From Hyphomicrobiales bacterium (GTDB taxonomy: Bacteria; Pseudomonadota; Alphaproteobacteria; Rhizobiales; Rhizobiaceae), in assembly GCA_900470285.1 (NCBI GenBank), contig UCAG01000003.1, forward strand, positions 124,001 to 188,000: a DNA stretch of 64,000 bases, given 5' to 3'. Within the stretch, counting starts at the first letter, position 1; each line of letters opens with the position of its first letter. This document shows, in pieces, positions 47,745 to 57,462 of the stretch. The notes under the pieces were generated by a model. The model was not told where the DNA came from. It saw only the letters and a program-made list of their open reading frames with translations, and searched no databases. The position numbers were made by a program, and so were the translations under genes.

Positions 47745-47981
47745 ATGAAACCAGTATTTTTGCAAATCCAGTGCAAACCCGGCACAACCTATGATGTTGC
47801 CAAGACGCTCTATGAGCGTGAAATCGCCTCGGAGCTTTATTCCACCAGCGGCGAATATGATCTTCTCGCAAAGATTTATATTCAGGAAGGTGATGATATC
47901 GGCAAATTTATCAATGATAATGTTCATGATATCCCGCATATCATCCGCTCGCTGACAACGCTGACTTTCAAAGCTTTCTGA
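47745..47981 (+). CDS. Stand-alone Lrp/AsnC ligand-binding (RAM) domain protein
   Basis: A 78-residue protein that is just the regulation-of-amino-acid-metabolism (RAM) domain of Lrp/AsnC regulators: VFLQIQCKPGTTYDVAKTLYER, a GEYDLLAKIYI strand, and HIIRSLTTLTFKAF, in the beta-alpha-beta-beta-alpha-beta order. There is no helix-turn-helix, so it cannot bind DNA itself; such proteins oligomerise and bind amino acids and may partner with full-length Lrp proteins. It has a ribosome site (AGGAAAGATG-like) and its own terminator at 48018-48058, and ilvD follows. A link to branched-chain amino acids is an inference from position. Confidence 0.82.
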   Translation: MKPVFLQIQCKPGTTYDVAKTLYEREIASELYSTSGEYDLLAKIYIQEGDDIGKFINDNVHDIPHIIRSLTTLTFKAF

Positions 47982-48017
47982 GTTCAGTCACAGAAACGCC
48001 GGCAATATAAAAGACAG

Positions 48018-48058
48018 AGCATTGCCTGTATCAAAGTGGGCGATGCTTTTTTATTTTT
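48018..48058 (+). terminator. Intrinsic terminator after RAM-domain gene
   Basis: AGCATTGCC (48018-48026) pairs with GGCGATGCT (48039-48047), one G-T pair, followed by T-rich sequence TTTTATTTTT. Confidence 0.78.
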
Positions 48059-48215
48059 GAGCTGCTGTACGCGAAGAATTTTGCATGTGAGGCAATTTGT
48101 ACTTTGCACCGTACGCTCGGGTACTGTAAGACATATCTGAAAAGATAACACTGCATTTCTGCAACTTCTGCAAACAGGAGTTTCGCAGCGTTGTAATGCA
48201 TAAGGGAATAAGATC

Positions 48216-50060
48216 ATGCCAGCATATCGCTCAAGAACTTCCACCCACGGCCGCAATATGGCGGGTGCGCGCGGCCTCTGGCGCGCCACAGGCATGAAAG
48301 ACGGTGATTTCGGCAAGCCGATTATTGCCGTGGTCAATTCCTTTACCCAGTTTGTGCCGGGTCACGTGCATCTGAAAGATCTCGGCCAGATGGTCGCCCG
48401 CGAAATTGAAAAAGCAGGCGGTGTTGCCAAGGAATTCAACACCATTGCGGTGGATGACGGTATCGCTATGGGGCATGACGGCATGCTCTATTCGCTGCCA
48501 TCACGCGAAATCATCGCGGACTCGGTTGAATATATGGTCAATGCCCATTGCGCCGATGCGATGGTGTGCATTTCCAACTGTGACAAGATCACGCCGGGTA
48601 TGCTGATGGCTGCATTGCGCCTCAATATTCCGGTTGTGTTTGTTTCCGGCGGCCCGATGGAAGCCGGTAAAGTTGTCTGGAATGACAAGGTCAAGAAGCT
48701 TGATCTGGTTGATGCCATGGTCGCCGCCGCTGACGACAAATATACTGACGAAGAAGTTGACGCGATTGAGCGCTCGGCCTGCCCGACCTGCGGTTCCTGC
48801 TCCGGTATGTTTACCGCCAACTCGATGAACTGCCTGACCGAAGCGCTTGGTCTGTCGCTGCCGGGCAACGGCTCGACCCTTGCCACCCATGCGGCACGTA
48901 AAGAGCTGTTTCTTGAAGCCGGTCGTCTGGTTGTTGACCTCTGCAAACGTTATTATGAAGGTAATGACGAAAGCGTGCTGCCACGTGCAGTTGCCAGCTT
49001 TGCAGCTTTTGAAAATGCCATGACACTGGATATCGCCATGGGCGGTTCCACCAATACCGTTCTGCATTTGCTGGCGGCAGCGCATGAAGCGGAAATGGAT
49101 TTCACCATGTCCGATATTGACCGCCTGTCCCGCAAAGTGCCGGTTCTTTGTAAAGTCGCACCTGCTGTGCCGGATGTGCATATGGAAGATGTGCATCGCG
49201 CGGGTGGTATTATGGGTATTCTCGGTGAACTTGACCGCGCAGGTCTGCTCAACACCGATGTCGGCTCAGTGCATTCCGGCACATTGAAAAATGCTCTGGA
49301 AAAATGGGATATCAAGCGCTCGTCCGATGAAAGCGTGCATGAGTTCTTCCGTGCTGCACCGGGCGGTGTTCCGACACAGGTTGCGTTCAGCCAGAACCGT
49401 TATTTCGATAACACCGACAGCGACCGTGAAAACGGTGTTATCCGCACCAAAGAACACGCCTTCTCTCAGGACGGCGGTTTGGCCGTGCTTTACGGCAATC
49501 TGGCGGAAGACGGTTGTATCGTTAAAACTGCTGGTGTGGATGACAGTATCCTGACCTTCTCCGGCCCTGCGCGTATTTTTGAAAGTCAGGACAGTGCGGT
49601 TCTCGGCATTCTCAACGGCAAGATCAAAGAAGGCGATATTGTTCTGATCCGCTATGAAGGCCCGCGCGGCGGCCCGGGCATGCAGGAAATGCTCTATCCG
49701 ACCAGCTATCTGAAGTCCAAAGGTCTGGGCAAAGCCTGCGCATTGATCACCGATGGCCGCTTCTCCGGCGGCTCCTCCGGCCTTTCCATCGGCCACGTTT
49801 CACCGGAAGCCGCTGAAGGCGGCCTGATCGGTCTGGTTGAAGAAGGCGATCTGATCGAGATCGACATTCCGAACCGTAAAATCCATCTGGCTGTTGATGA
49901 TGCTGTGCTAGTAAAACGCAGTGCAGAGATGGAAGCCAAAGGCTTTGCCGCGTGGAAACCGACAGAAGTGCGCAAGCGCAAAGTCACCACCGCACTGCGC
50001 GCTTATGCAGCCATGGCCACCAGCGCTGCTAAAGGTGCAGTGAGACATGTGCCTGAGTAA
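48216..50060 (+). CDS. ilvD: Dihydroxy-acid dehydratase
   Basis: A 614-residue Fe-S enzyme of branched-chain amino acid and pantothenate synthesis; it dehydrates 2,3-dihydroxyisovalerate and its methylvalerate homologue. [27 protein letters not shown] is the usual N-terminus; cluster-binding Cys lie in [12 protein letters not shown] and the [17 protein letters not shown] stretch; the [19 protein letters not shown] loop near the C-terminus is the family signature and includes the catalytic Ser. It is encoded alone. The ATG at 48216 follows AAGGGAA at a good distance. Neither other ilv genes nor leuABCD are in the window. Confidence 0.96.
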   Translation: MPAYRSRTSTHGRNMAGARGLWRATGMKDGDFGKPIIAVVNSFTQFVPGHVHLKDLGQMVAREIEKAGGVAKEFNTIAVDDGIAMGHDGMLYSLPSREIIADSVEYMVNAHCADAMVCISNCDKITPGMLMAALRLNIPVVFVSGGPMEAGKVVWNDKVKKLDLVDAMVAAADDKYTDEEVDAIERSACPTCGSCSGMFTANSMNCLTEALGLSLPGNGSTLATHAARKELFLEAGRLVVDLCKRYYEGNDESVLPRAVASFAAFENAMTLDIAMGGSTNTVLHLLAAAHEAEMDFTMSDIDRLSRKVPVLCKVAPAVPDVHMEDVHRAGGIMGILGELDRAGLLNTDVGSVHSGTLKNALEKWDIKRSSDESVHEFFRAAPGGVPTQVAFSQNRYFDNTDSDRENGVIRTKEHAFSQDGGLAVLYGNLAEDGCIVKTAGVDDSILTFSGPARIFESQDSAVLGILNGKIKEGDIVLIRYEGPRGGPGMQEMLYPTSYLKSKGLGKACALITDGRFSGGSSGLSIGHVSPEAAEGGLIGLVEEGDLIEIDIPNRKIHLAVDDAVLVKRSAEMEAKGFAAWKPTEVRKRKVTTALRAYAAMATSAAKGAVRHVPE

Positions 50061-50377
50061 CAGATTAAGCAGATAACAATGCATATTACGGGCTCCGGTT
50101 TAAACAACCGGAGCCTGTTTTGTATGTTCTTCCCATCACAACCTTGTTTATTGACGGCAAGGATCTTTCTTCTATTTTCAAAGGACACAGAGGAGTGTCG
50201 TGCAATGAACCAGTAATGCCCGTTTCAATTATTTATCTTATCTTCGCCTGCGAGGAGGATGAATGACGGCATTACATGGACAGTACCAATCTTGCGTATA
50301 TCAATGATATATGCCCACGGCTTCCGCGCCTTCAGATCTTTCTTGCGGTGACCAACGGACAATTCCAGAGGTTCATC
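50061..50377. other. Gap between ilvD and methyltransferase genes
   Basis: Beyond the ilvD terminator (50092-50124) this 317-base gap contains the promoter region of the methyltransferase gene. Nothing else is recognisable. Confidence 0.5.
50092..50124 (+). terminator. Intrinsic terminator after ilvD
   Basis: GGCTCCGGTT (50092-50101) pairs with AACCGGAGCC (50107-50116) and is followed by TGTTTTG. The short T-run makes it moderate. Confidence 0.7.
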
Positions 50378-51187
50378 ATGCAAAATACCAAACCACATTC
50401 CGATATCATCAATCACAACCGTGAAGCATGGGACAAGCAAGCCCGCGCCAATTGCGAATGGTCACAACCTGTCTCACCTGAACAGGTTGCAGCCGCCCGC
50501 GCCGGTCAGTGGGAAGTTAAACTCACCCCCGGTACAATTCCGACCTCATGGCTAGGCGATGTGCGTACCCGCAAAATCCTTTGCCTTGCATCAGCCGGCG
50601 GCCAGCAGGCACCACTTCTGGCCGCAGCGGGTGCTGAGGTCACAGTCTTCGATATTTCCGAAGGTCAACTCGATCAGGATCGTATGGTTGCAGAGCGGGA
50701 GAAGCTGTCACTCACCGCTATTCAGGGTGATATGCGTGATCTGTCGTGCTTTGATGATGAGACGTTCGACGTCATTTTCCACCCGATCTCCAACCTCTAT
50801 ATACCGGATATTCAGCCGGTATGGCGTGAATGCTACAGGGTGTTGAAACACGGCGGACGGTTACTCTCCAGCTTTTACAATCCGGTCGTTTTCGTCGGCG
50901 ACAGAAATCCGGAAGATGCCAAGCAAGGCATTATCCGCCCGCTTTATCGCATGCCTTTTGCAGAGCAGGATCATCTCAGTACGGAACAACTCGCGGCAAA
51001 ACAACAAAATCAGGAGGCTTTAGTCTTCGGACACAGCCTGTCTGACCAGATCGGCGGGCAGCTCAAAGCCGGATTTGTCATTGCCGGTTTTCAGGAGGAC
51101 TATCAGCCTGCACCGCGCTTTGTGATTGATCCCTATCTGCCGACTTTCTTAGCCACCTGTGCTGTGAAAACCGGCAATAGTCTTTAA
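50378..51187 (+). CDS. Class I SAM-dependent methyltransferase
   Basis: A 269-residue methyltransferase of the Methyltransf_11/25 type. Motif I is KILCLASAGGQQAPLLAAAGAEVTVFDIS (about 67-95), with a GG-rich SAM loop variant ASAGGQQ. Then GDMRDLSCFDDETFDVIFHPISNLYIPDI (motifs II-III) and the YRVLKHGGRLL of motif post-I/III. I place the start at the ATG at 50378, after GAGG; the upstream open frame from 50276 adds 34 residues with no family features. Substrate unknown. It converges with ccmG and shares a strong terminator with it. Confidence 0.82.
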   Translation: MQNTKPHSDIINHNREAWDKQARANCEWSQPVSPEQVAAARAGQWEVKLTPGTIPTSWLGDVRTRKILCLASAGGQQAPLLAAAGAEVTVFDISEGQLDQDRMVAEREKLSLTAIQGDMRDLSCFDDETFDVIFHPISNLYIPDIQPVWRECYRVLKHGGRLLSSFYNPVVFVGDRNPEDAKQGIIRPLYRMPFAEQDHLSTEQLAAKQQNQEALVFGHSLSDQIGGQLKAGFVIAGFQEDYQPAPRFVIDPYLPTFLATCAVKTGNSL

Positions 51188-51193
51188 ATGAAA

Positions 51194-51227
51194 AAGGGCT
51201 TCGCTGAGTGCGAAGCCCTTCTGCTTT
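51194..51227. terminator. Intrinsic terminator between methyltransferase and ccmG
   Basis: AAGGGCTTCGC and GCGAAGCCCTT form a perfect 11-base stem with loop TGAGT. An A-run precedes it and TGCTTT follows, so it can work on both strands. Confidence 0.75.
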
Positions 51228-51241
51228 CTGTTGCTGCAATC

Positions 51242-51853
51242 TTATTGCGCTAAAGCCTTTTCAACTTCCGGCATAAATTGTTTAATCAGGCTTTCGGTGC
51301 TCAAAGGGCCGACAAATTTATAAACGATCTTGCCTTCACGGTTGACGATGAAGGTTTCCGGCACCCCGTAAACACCCCACTCAATACCGGCACGGCCGGA
51401 ACGATCCGTGCCGACAACATCATAAGGATTGCCGAGGCTGTTCAGAAAAACTAACGCATTTTCCGGCGCGTCTTTATAGTTCAGACCAACCACTTTAATG
51501 CGCTTGTCCTGTCCCAGCTTCATGATCTGCGGATGCTCATCGCGGCACGGCACACACCACGATGCCCAGATATTGACCAATGTCACCTGCCCCTTCAGAT
51601 CAGCACCTTTCAAGCCCGGCACCAGCGCTCCGTCAGCCAGCCGCAATCCTTCCAGCGGCGGCAGATCGGTCTGCGGTGCATCCCGCCCGATCAAAGCGGA
51701 GGGAATTTCCTGCATGTTTTTTCCGCTCAGCAACTGCCATGTAAAAATACCGGCAAGTGCTGCAAAAATAATCAATGGCAGAAGTGCCACCACAACGCGT
51801 TTTTTATTCTGCGGAGCATCCGTTCCACCAGATGCTTTAACCGGATCAGTCAT
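51242..51853 (-). CDS. ccmG: Thiol:disulfide oxidoreductase CcmG (DsbE)
   Basis: A 203-residue membrane-anchored thioredoxin-like protein that reduces apocytochrome c and CcmH in the periplasm. One transmembrane segment at about 20-40, then a thioredoxin fold with the active site WASWCVPC (C100, C103), GVYGVPETFIVNR (cis-Pro) and the variable insert EGLRLADGALVP, which distinguishes CcmG from plain TlpA. It starts three bases past the ccmD stop and is the last gene of the ccm cluster here; ccmE/ccmF/ccmH are elsewhere. Confidence 0.92.
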   Translation of the reverse strand: MTDPVKASGGTDAPQNKKRVVVALLPLIIFAALAGIFTWQLLSGKNMQEIPSALIGRDAPQTDLPPLEGLRLADGALVPGLKGADLKGQVTLVNIWASWCVPCRDEHPQIMKLGQDKRIKVVGLNYKDAPENALVFLNSLGNPYDVVGTDRSGRAGIEWGVYGVPETFIVNREGKIVYKFVGPLSTESLIKQFMPEVEKALAQ

Positions 51854-51855
51854 TA

Positions 51856-52014
51856 TTAATCAGCCTTTTGCGAGCGGCGGCGAATGCCCTGCTGTTCAAG
51901 TCGTGCAAGCTCTGCCCGCAGATTTCTCTGGGTCATGGCAATCCATGCCACGATCATCAGGATCACAACTGCTGAAACGCCGTAGGAAATTAAAACATAA
52001 TCAAGATGACTCAT
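51856..52014 (-). CDS. ccmD: Heme exporter protein CcmD
   Basis: A 52-codon membrane protein that is easily missed: MSHLDYVLISYGVSAVVILM then a hydrophobic segment and a basic C-terminus (GIRRRSQKAD). CcmD stabilises haem-loaded CcmE and is part of the CcmABCD release complex. The size, the single N-terminal membrane helix, and the position between ccmC and ccmG are exactly as in other proteobacteria. It overlaps the end of ccmC by four bases (ATGA), and ccmG starts right after. Confidence 0.9.
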   Translation of the reverse strand: MSHLDYVLISYGVSAVVILMIVAWIAMTQRNLRAELARLEQQGIRRRSQKAD

Positions 52015-52826
52015 GCTGCCTCTCCTGCAGGTCTGCGATTTTCACGCTCGGCATTACGCGCTGCAATCTTGCGCATCGCAGCAATACGGCGACTGAAAAT
52101 CTCATTACGCATCGCCATCAGATGCAGCGTGAAAAACAGCATGGTCATTGCCAGTGCCATCACCAACAACGGATAAAGCATGCTTGGCGGCATTGCAGGC
52201 CCTTCCATACGCAGAACAGAAGCAGGCTGATGCAGAGTATTCCACCAGTCAACCGAGAATTTAATAATCGGAATATTGACGAAACCAACCAGCGTCAGCA
52301 CGGCCGCAGCGCGCGCTGATTTCGCCTGATCGTCCATGGCACGGGTCAAAGCGATGATACCGAGATACATCAGAAACAAAATGAAAACCGAGGTCAGGCG
52401 TGCATCCCACACCCACCACGTGCCCCACATCGGCTTACCCCAGAGCGATCCGGTGACCAGTGCCAATGCGGTAAACATGGCGCCCAGCGGTGCCGCAGCT
52501 TTGGCCGAGACATCAGCCAGCGGATGGCGCCAGACCAGCGTGCCGAGTGCTGCAATCGTCATCACGGTATAACACATCATCGACAGCCATGCGAAAGGCA
52601 CATGGATGAACATGATCTTCACAGTCAGCCCCTGCTGATAATCCTCCGGCGCAAACCACACCATATAAAGACCGGTCAGCAACAACAGCACCGTCAGCGC
52701 TGTCATCCATGGAAGGATTGCACTGCTCAGGCTCAAAAAACGTGTCGGATTCGCCAAATCCAGCAGCGCCTGAAAGCGCCGCGGTGCAGCTTTGGATATG
52801 GCTTTATCAGTTGGTCGTTCAGTCAT
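52011..52826 (-). CDS. ccmC: Heme handling protein CcmC
   Basis: A 271-residue membrane protein with six hydrophobic segments that loads haem onto CcmE. The Trp-rich periplasmic motif KPMWGTWWVWDARLTS (about 130-145) is present, and IHVPFAWLSM contains a His of the haem site. The terminal KIAARNAERENRR is longer and more basic than in E. coli. An 80-base gap separates it from ccmB. It belongs to the ccmA-B-C-D-G cluster and overlaps ccmD. Confidence 0.93.
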   Translation of the reverse strand: MTERPTDKAISKAAPRRFQALLDLANPTRFLSLSSAILPWMTALTVLLLLTGLYMVWFAPEDYQQGLTVKIMFIHVPFAWLSMMCYTVMTIAALGTLVWRHPLADVSAKAAAPLGAMFTALALVTGSLWGKPMWGTWWVWDARLTSVFILFLMYLGIIALTRAMDDQAKSARAAAVLTLVGFVNIPIIKFSVDWWNTLHQPASVLRMEGPAMPPSMLYPLLVMALAMTMLFFTLHLMAMRNEIFSRRIAAMRKIAARNAERENRRPAGEAA

Positions 52827-52906
52827 AGATACCCGGATATATTTGTAAGCTTAAGCTATCCTTAGAAGAGCCTCGCAAGAGGCAATACTCTTTGCAGAAT
52901 ATGGGT

Positions 52907-53572
52907 TTAATCTGTTGAAATTTTCAACGCGTAACCTGCGGCCAATGGTCCGATAATCGCAGCAATCAGCGTATTGGCCGCCAGCATCAGTAATGGCGAA
53001 AGAAATGCAGCATTTTCCGTCACTGCACCATAGGATGCCGAGACACCAAAAATCAGTACCGGAATGGTCAGCGGCAGAATCATCACCGAGACGAGCAAGC
53101 CACCACGCGGCATGGAAACGGCCAGTGCCGCACCCAGCGCACCAATGAAAATAACCGCAGGCGTACCGATCAGCAATGTCAATGTTGTCGCGAGGATCGC
53201 CAGAGGCTCCATATTCATAATCAGTCCCAGAAACGGCGCGGCAATCACCAGCGGTAATACCGTTGCCACCCAATGGGACAGACACTTCACGATAACTGTC
53301 AGTGTCAGAAAATGGCGTTCCCGCGCCATGATCATCACATCCAGAGAACCATCTTCGCGATCGGCCTGAAACAAACGGTCAAGGCCGAGCAGCACCGCCA
53401 GCAGCGCACCGAGCCACAACATTGCAGGGCCGATGCGCGCCAGCAATTTAAGATCAGGCCCGACGGCAAAAGGCACGACGGCGGCAACAGCCAGATAGAA
53501 CAGAATACCTGTTAAAGCACCGCCGCCTGCGCGGATGGCAATACGCAGATCACGCCAGAACAGAGCCTTCAT
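52907..53572 (-). CDS. ccmB: Heme exporter membrane component CcmB
   Basis: A 221-residue membrane subunit partnering the CcmA ATPase in the CcmABCD complex, which releases holo-CcmE. It has about six transmembrane segments; FWRDLRIAIRAGGGALTGILFYLAVA is the standard N-terminus and DREDGSLDVMIM the loop that contacts CcmA. It overlaps ccmA by four bases (ATGA), suggesting coupled translation. No anomalies. Confidence 0.92.
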   Translation of the reverse strand: MKALFWRDLRIAIRAGGGALTGILFYLAVAAVVPFAVGPDLKLLARIGPAMLWLGALLAVLLGLDRLFQADREDGSLDVMIMARERHFLTLTVIVKCLSHWVATVLPLVIAAPFLGLIMNMEPLAILATTLTLLIGTPAVIFIGALGAALAVSMPRGGLLVSVMILPLTIPVLIFGVSASYGAVTENAAFLSPLLMLAANTLIAAIIGPLAAGYALKISTD

Positions 53573-54228
53573 GACAGCCAGCCCTGCGCTTCAGCGCTAT
53601 GATCATCAGGCTGGTAATCTTCAAGTCGCAAATATTGGACGGCATCTGTGCCCGCTTGTTCCAGCCCGAGCGCAATATGCGTGACCGCAACAATCATGCC
53701 GCCCTTTTTTAAATGCTCCTGCATCACACCGGCAAACATCGCTTGAGCATGCGTGTCCAGCCCCGAGGTCGGCTCATCCAGCAGCCATAATGGCCGGTGC
53801 GAACAAAGCAGCGTGGCAATCGTTACACGGCGCTTCTGACCTGTGGAGAGATAACCATATGGCAAATGGTCAATATTATAGAGGCCGACAATTTCCAGCG
53901 CCTCATCAATGTCGTGCAGGGAGCTTCCATGAAAATCCTGCCAGAATTTCAGATTTTCATAAACGCTCAGTGCCGGCTTCATTGCATTGAGCGTGCTTAA
54001 ATAATGGCTGTGTGCCATCACCGGCTCCTGCATACCATCTGCCTCCAGCCAGACTGCACCGTCAGAGGCAGGCAAAAGACCAGCGATGATTCGCAATAGC
54101 GTTGATTTTCCTGCACCATTCGGCCCTGTAATAATCAAAGCCTGACCATCCTGCAGACTTGCGCACAGAGAGTTGAACAGGAGATTATCGCCCCGCTCCC
54201 CACTCAGATTTTCCGCAACAAGCCGCAT
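53569..54228 (-). CDS. ccmA: Cytochrome c biogenesis ATPase CcmA
   Basis: A 219-residue ABC ATPase of the CcmABCD complex. Walker A is GPNGAGKSTLL, followed by LSTGQKRRV (signature variant STGQ, usual for CcmA) and LWLLDEPTSGLD. Its H-loop is VAVTHIALG. I start at the ATG at 54228, preceded by GGAGG; an ATG at 54255 adds nine residues without family features. It is the first gene of the ccm cluster and lies divergent from acnA across a 346-base gap. Confidence 0.92.
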   Translation of the reverse strand: MRLVAENLSGERGDNLLFNSLCASLQDGQALIITGPNGAGKSTLLRIIAGLLPASDGAVWLEADGMQEPVMAHSHYLSTLNAMKPALSVYENLKFWQDFHGSSLHDIDEALEIVGLYNIDHLPYGYLSTGQKRRVTIATLLCSHRPLWLLDEPTSGLDTHAQAMFAGVMQEHLKKGGMIVAVTHIALGLEQAGTDAVQYLRLEDYQPDDHSAEAQGWLS

Positions 54229-54574
54229 ATGGCCTCCGATAGCACGAATATTCATAAAATTGTCCGGTTTTCCCTATCAGGAACCCCGACAAAACAAGCC
54301 GCAACATTTCGACGCAACAGCATAATTTTACGCTTTAAGAGTCTGGAACAGTTTTAAAAAACTGACTATATAGCAGCTACCATGCCAGCGGTCGGCGTGG
54401 AAACCATTTTTGGCCGATCTCTAAAGCCTGATGTTTGTTAAACAAGTTCTTTGTTAAGCACAGGCCTCGGGACGGACAGCGGAAATGACTGCACCCGCAC
54501 CTAAGCGCGTCCTTGAAACGCAGCAGAGGCGTTCGTCCTGGTTTTCCGGCCAGTAAGCATGAAGGACGAACATC
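54229..54574. other. Divergent promoter region ccmA / acnA
   Basis: A 346-base gap. It contains the candidate acnA promoter and palindrome listed separately, an A/T-rich region near 54330-54370, and a leader before acnA. It also holds a short open frame starting with an ATG at 54559 ([10 protein letters not shown], stop 54589) that overlaps the acnA start. Confidence 0.45.
54344..54372 (+). promoter_or_regulatory. Candidate acnA promoter with palindromic spacer
   Basis: TGGAAC at 54344-54349 and TATATA at 54367-54372 are 17 bases apart, which gives an RNA leader of about 195 bases. The spacer contains the perfect 7-2-7 palindrome CAGTTTT-AA-AAAACTG (54349-54364). The -35 match is only partial. 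Confidence 0.35.
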
Positions 54575-57265
54575 GTGTCTCACATCGATAGTTTCAAATG
54601 CCGTAAGACGCTTACCGTCGACGGCAAAGACTATGTTTATTACAGCCTGACCGAAGCTGAAAAAAACGGTCTTGAAGGCGTATCCAAACTCCCATTCTCC
54701 ATGAAGGTTCTGCTTGAAAACCTTCTGCGCTTTGAAGATGACCGCAGCGTCAAGAAAGCGGATATCGAGAATATCGCCAAATGGCTCGTTGACCGCGGTT
54801 CTGCCGGTGCGGAAATTGCCTATCGCCCTGCCCGCGTGCTGATGCAGGACTTTACCGGCGTTCCTGCCGTTGTTGACCTTGCTGCAATGCGCGATGCCAT
54901 GGTGGCACTCGGCGGCGATGCAGAAAAAATCAACCCGCTGGTACCGGTTGACCTCGTGATTGACCACTCCGTGATCGTTGACGAATTCGGCAACCCGCAG
55001 GCTTTCAAAAACAACGTTGATCTCGAATATCAGCGCAATGCCGAGCGTTACCGCTTCCTGAAATGGGGTCAGCAGGCATTCCAGAACTTCCGCGTTGTTC
55101 CTCCGGGCACAGGTATCTGCCATCAGGTTAACCTTGAATATCTGGCACAGGCCGTATGGACTAAGGAAGAAAACGGCGAAACCGTTGCTTATCCTGACAC
55201 CTGCGTTGGTACAGACAGCCACACAACCATGGTCAACGGCCTTGGCGTTCTTGGCTGGGGTGTTGGTGGTATTGAAGCGGAAGCTTCGATGCTCGGCCAG
55301 CCGGTTTCCATGCTGCTGCCGGAAGTTATCGGCTTCAAACTGACCGGCAAGGTCAAAGAAGGCGTCACCGCGACTGACCTCGTGCTCACCGTTACCCAGA
55401 TGCTGCGTAAAAAAGGCGTTGTCGGTAAATTCGTTGAGTTCTTCGGTCCGGGTCTCGACAATATGACCCTTGCAGACCGCGCAACCATTGCCAATATGGG
55501 CCCTGAATATGGTGCGACCTGTGGTTTCTTCCCTATCGACAAAGAAACCCTCAACTACATGAACACAACCGGCCGCGACGAACATCGCATGGCTCTGGTT
55601 GAAGCCTATTCCCGTGCACAGGGCATGTGGCGTGAAGCTGACAGCACAGACCCTGTCTTCACAGACATTCTTGAGTTGGATATGGCTGACGTTGTGCCAT
55701 CCATGGCTGGTCCGAAGCGTCCTGAAGGCCGTATTGCTCTGGAAGGTATTGCTTCCGGTTTCGCGACTTCTCTGGAAACAGAATATAAGAAAACAACCGG
55801 TCAGACCGCACGTTATGCTGTTGAAGGCGAAGATTTCGATCTCGGCCACGGCGATGTTGTGATCGCTGCGATCACTTCCTGCACCAACACCTCGAACCCG
55901 AGCGTGCTGATTGCTGCCGGTCTGCTTGCCCGTAATGCTGTTGCCAAAGGCCTGAAAACCAAGCCTTGGGTTAAAACATCGCTGGCTCCTGGTAGCCAAG
56001 TTGTTGCTGCCTATCTGGAAAATGCAGGTCTGCAGAAAGATCTCGACGCACTGGGCTTCAATCTGGTCGGCTTCGGCTGCACCACCTGTATCGGTAACTC
56101 CGGTCCGCTGCCTGCGCCTATTTCCAAGACCATCAATGAAAAAGGCCTGATCGGCGCTGCTGTTCTTTCCGGTAACCGTAACTTTGAAGGCCGCGTATCG
56201 CCTGACGTTCAGGCCAACTATCTGGCATCCCCGCCACTGGTTGTTGCTCACGCTCTTGCCGGTACAGTCATCAAGGATCTGACTAAAGAACCAATTGGTG
56301 AAGACAAAGACGGCAACCCTGTATTCCTGCGCGATATCTGGCCTTCATCGGCTGAAATTCAGGAATTCATTGCCAAGAATGTAACGCGCAAGATCTTCTC
56401 GGAAAAATATGCCGATGTGTTCAAGGGCGACGAAAACTGGCAGGCCGTTCAGGTACCAGCCGGTCAGACCTATGCATGGGACGATAACTCAACCTATGTG
56501 CAGAACCCGCCATATTTCGTAGGCATGGGCAAATCAGCCGGCGAAATCTCCGACATCAAGGGCGCTCGCGTGCTCGGCCTGTTCGGCGACAAGATCACCA
56601 CTGACCACATTTCACCAGCCGGTTCGATCAAGGCACAGTCCCCTGCCGGTAAATATCTGCTCGATAACGGCGTCGCCGTAGCAGACTTCAACCAGTACGG
56701 TACACGTCGTGGTAACCACGAAGTCATGATGCGCGGTACTTTTGCGAATATCCGTATCCGCAACCACATGCTCGGTGAAAATGGTCGCGAAGGCGGTTAC
56801 ACCATTCACTACCCAAGCAAGGAAGAAACCTCGATCTATGATGCAGCAATGCAGTATAAGGCAGAGGGCGTTCCACTAGTTGTGTTTGCCGGTGTTGAAT
56901 ATGGTAACGGTTCGTCCCGTGACTGGGCTGCTAAGGGTACCAACCTGCTCGGCGTTAAAGCTGTGATCTCGCAGTCTTTCGAGCGTATTCACCGTTCCAA
57001 CCTCGTGGGCATGGGCATTGTACCATTTGTGTTTGAAGAAGGCACAAGCTGGCAGTCCCTCGGCCTGAAGGGCGACGAAGTGGTTACCATTGAAGGTCTG
57101 GCAGATATCCGTCCACGCCAGAAGACCAATGCAACTATCACTTTCGCTGACGGTTCAGTGAAGCAGGTCCCTCTGATCTGCCGTATCGATACGCTGGATG
57201 AACTGGACTACATGAAGAACGGCGGCATTCTGCAGACCGTTCTGCGTGATCTGGCCAAAGCCTGA
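54575..57265 (+). CDS. acnA: Aconitate hydratase A
   Basis: An 896-residue [4Fe-4S] enzyme of the citric acid cycle (citrate to isocitrate), of the IRP1/AcnA type. [24 protein letters not shown] and [12 protein letters not shown] carry the first cluster Cys; [13 protein letters not shown] the other two. [20 protein letters not shown] is the C-terminal swivel domain with active-site Ser/Arg, and [12 protein letters not shown] is intact. Length is typical (about 890). The start is GTG at 54575, eight bases after AAGGA. Alphaproteobacterial AcnA is often the sole aconitase. It ends with a strong terminator. Confidence 0.96.
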   Translation: MSHIDSFKCRKTLTVDGKDYVYYSLTEAEKNGLEGVSKLPFSMKVLLENLLRFEDDRSVKKADIENIAKWLVDRGSAGAEIAYRPARVLMQDFTGVPAVVDLAAMRDAMVALGGDAEKINPLVPVDLVIDHSVIVDEFGNPQAFKNNVDLEYQRNAERYRFLKWGQQAFQNFRVVPPGTGICHQVNLEYLAQAVWTKEENGETVAYPDTCVGTDSHTTMVNGLGVLGWGVGGIEAEASMLGQPVSMLLPEVIGFKLTGKVKEGVTATDLVLTVTQMLRKKGVVGKFVEFFGPGLDNMTLADRATIANMGPEYGATCGFFPIDKETLNYMNTTGRDEHRMALVEAYSRAQGMWREADSTDPVFTDILELDMADVVPSMAGPKRPEGRIALEGIASGFATSLETEYKKTTGQTARYAVEGEDFDLGHGDVVIAAITSCTNTSNPSVLIAAGLLARNAVAKGLKTKPWVKTSLAPGSQVVAAYLENAGLQKDLDALGFNLVGFGCTTCIGNSGPLPAPISKTINEKGLIGAAVLSGNRNFEGRVSPDVQANYLASPPLVVAHALAGTVIKDLTKEPIGEDKDGNPVFLRDIWPSSAEIQEFIAKNVTRKIFSEKYADVFKGDENWQAVQVPAGQTYAWDDNSTYVQNPPYFVGMGKSAGEISDIKGARVLGLFGDKITTDHISPAGSIKAQSPAGKYLLDNGVAVADFNQYGTRRGNHEVMMRGTFANIRIRNHMLGENGREGGYTIHYPSKEETSIYDAAMQYKAEGVPLVVFAGVEYGNGSSRDWAAKGTNLLGVKAVISQSFERIHRSNLVGMGIVPFVFEEGTSWQSLGLKGDEVVTIEGLADIRPRQKTNATITFADGSVKQVPLICRIDTLDELDYMKNGGILQTVLRDLAKA

Positions 57266-57304
57266 AACATACAAGCTGAATAGCTCTACATACAGGCAAA
57301 TTAT

Positions 57305-57341
57305 AAAAAACTCCGGTGAACTCGTTCACCGGAGTTTTTTT
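57305..57341. terminator. Intrinsic terminator of acnA
   Basis: ACTCCGGTGAAC pairs with GTTCACCGGAGT, with an A-run before and a T-run after. Confidence 0.87.
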
Positions 57342-57462
57342 ATGAAATAACAACTCATATGATAAACATGTTTAAATTATCGAAAAACTTAAATTGTTGA
57401 TAAATCTGACAGCTGATTTAAGCAATGATTAATAATATCAATTAAGAACCAAGGAGATAATC

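Noticed and set aside
54377-56251. A 624-codon open frame on the strand opposite acnA
   Set aside because: It lies wholly inside or against acnA, has a composition typical of antisense frames (His, Phe, Cys, Arg rich), matches no family, and acnA is intact.
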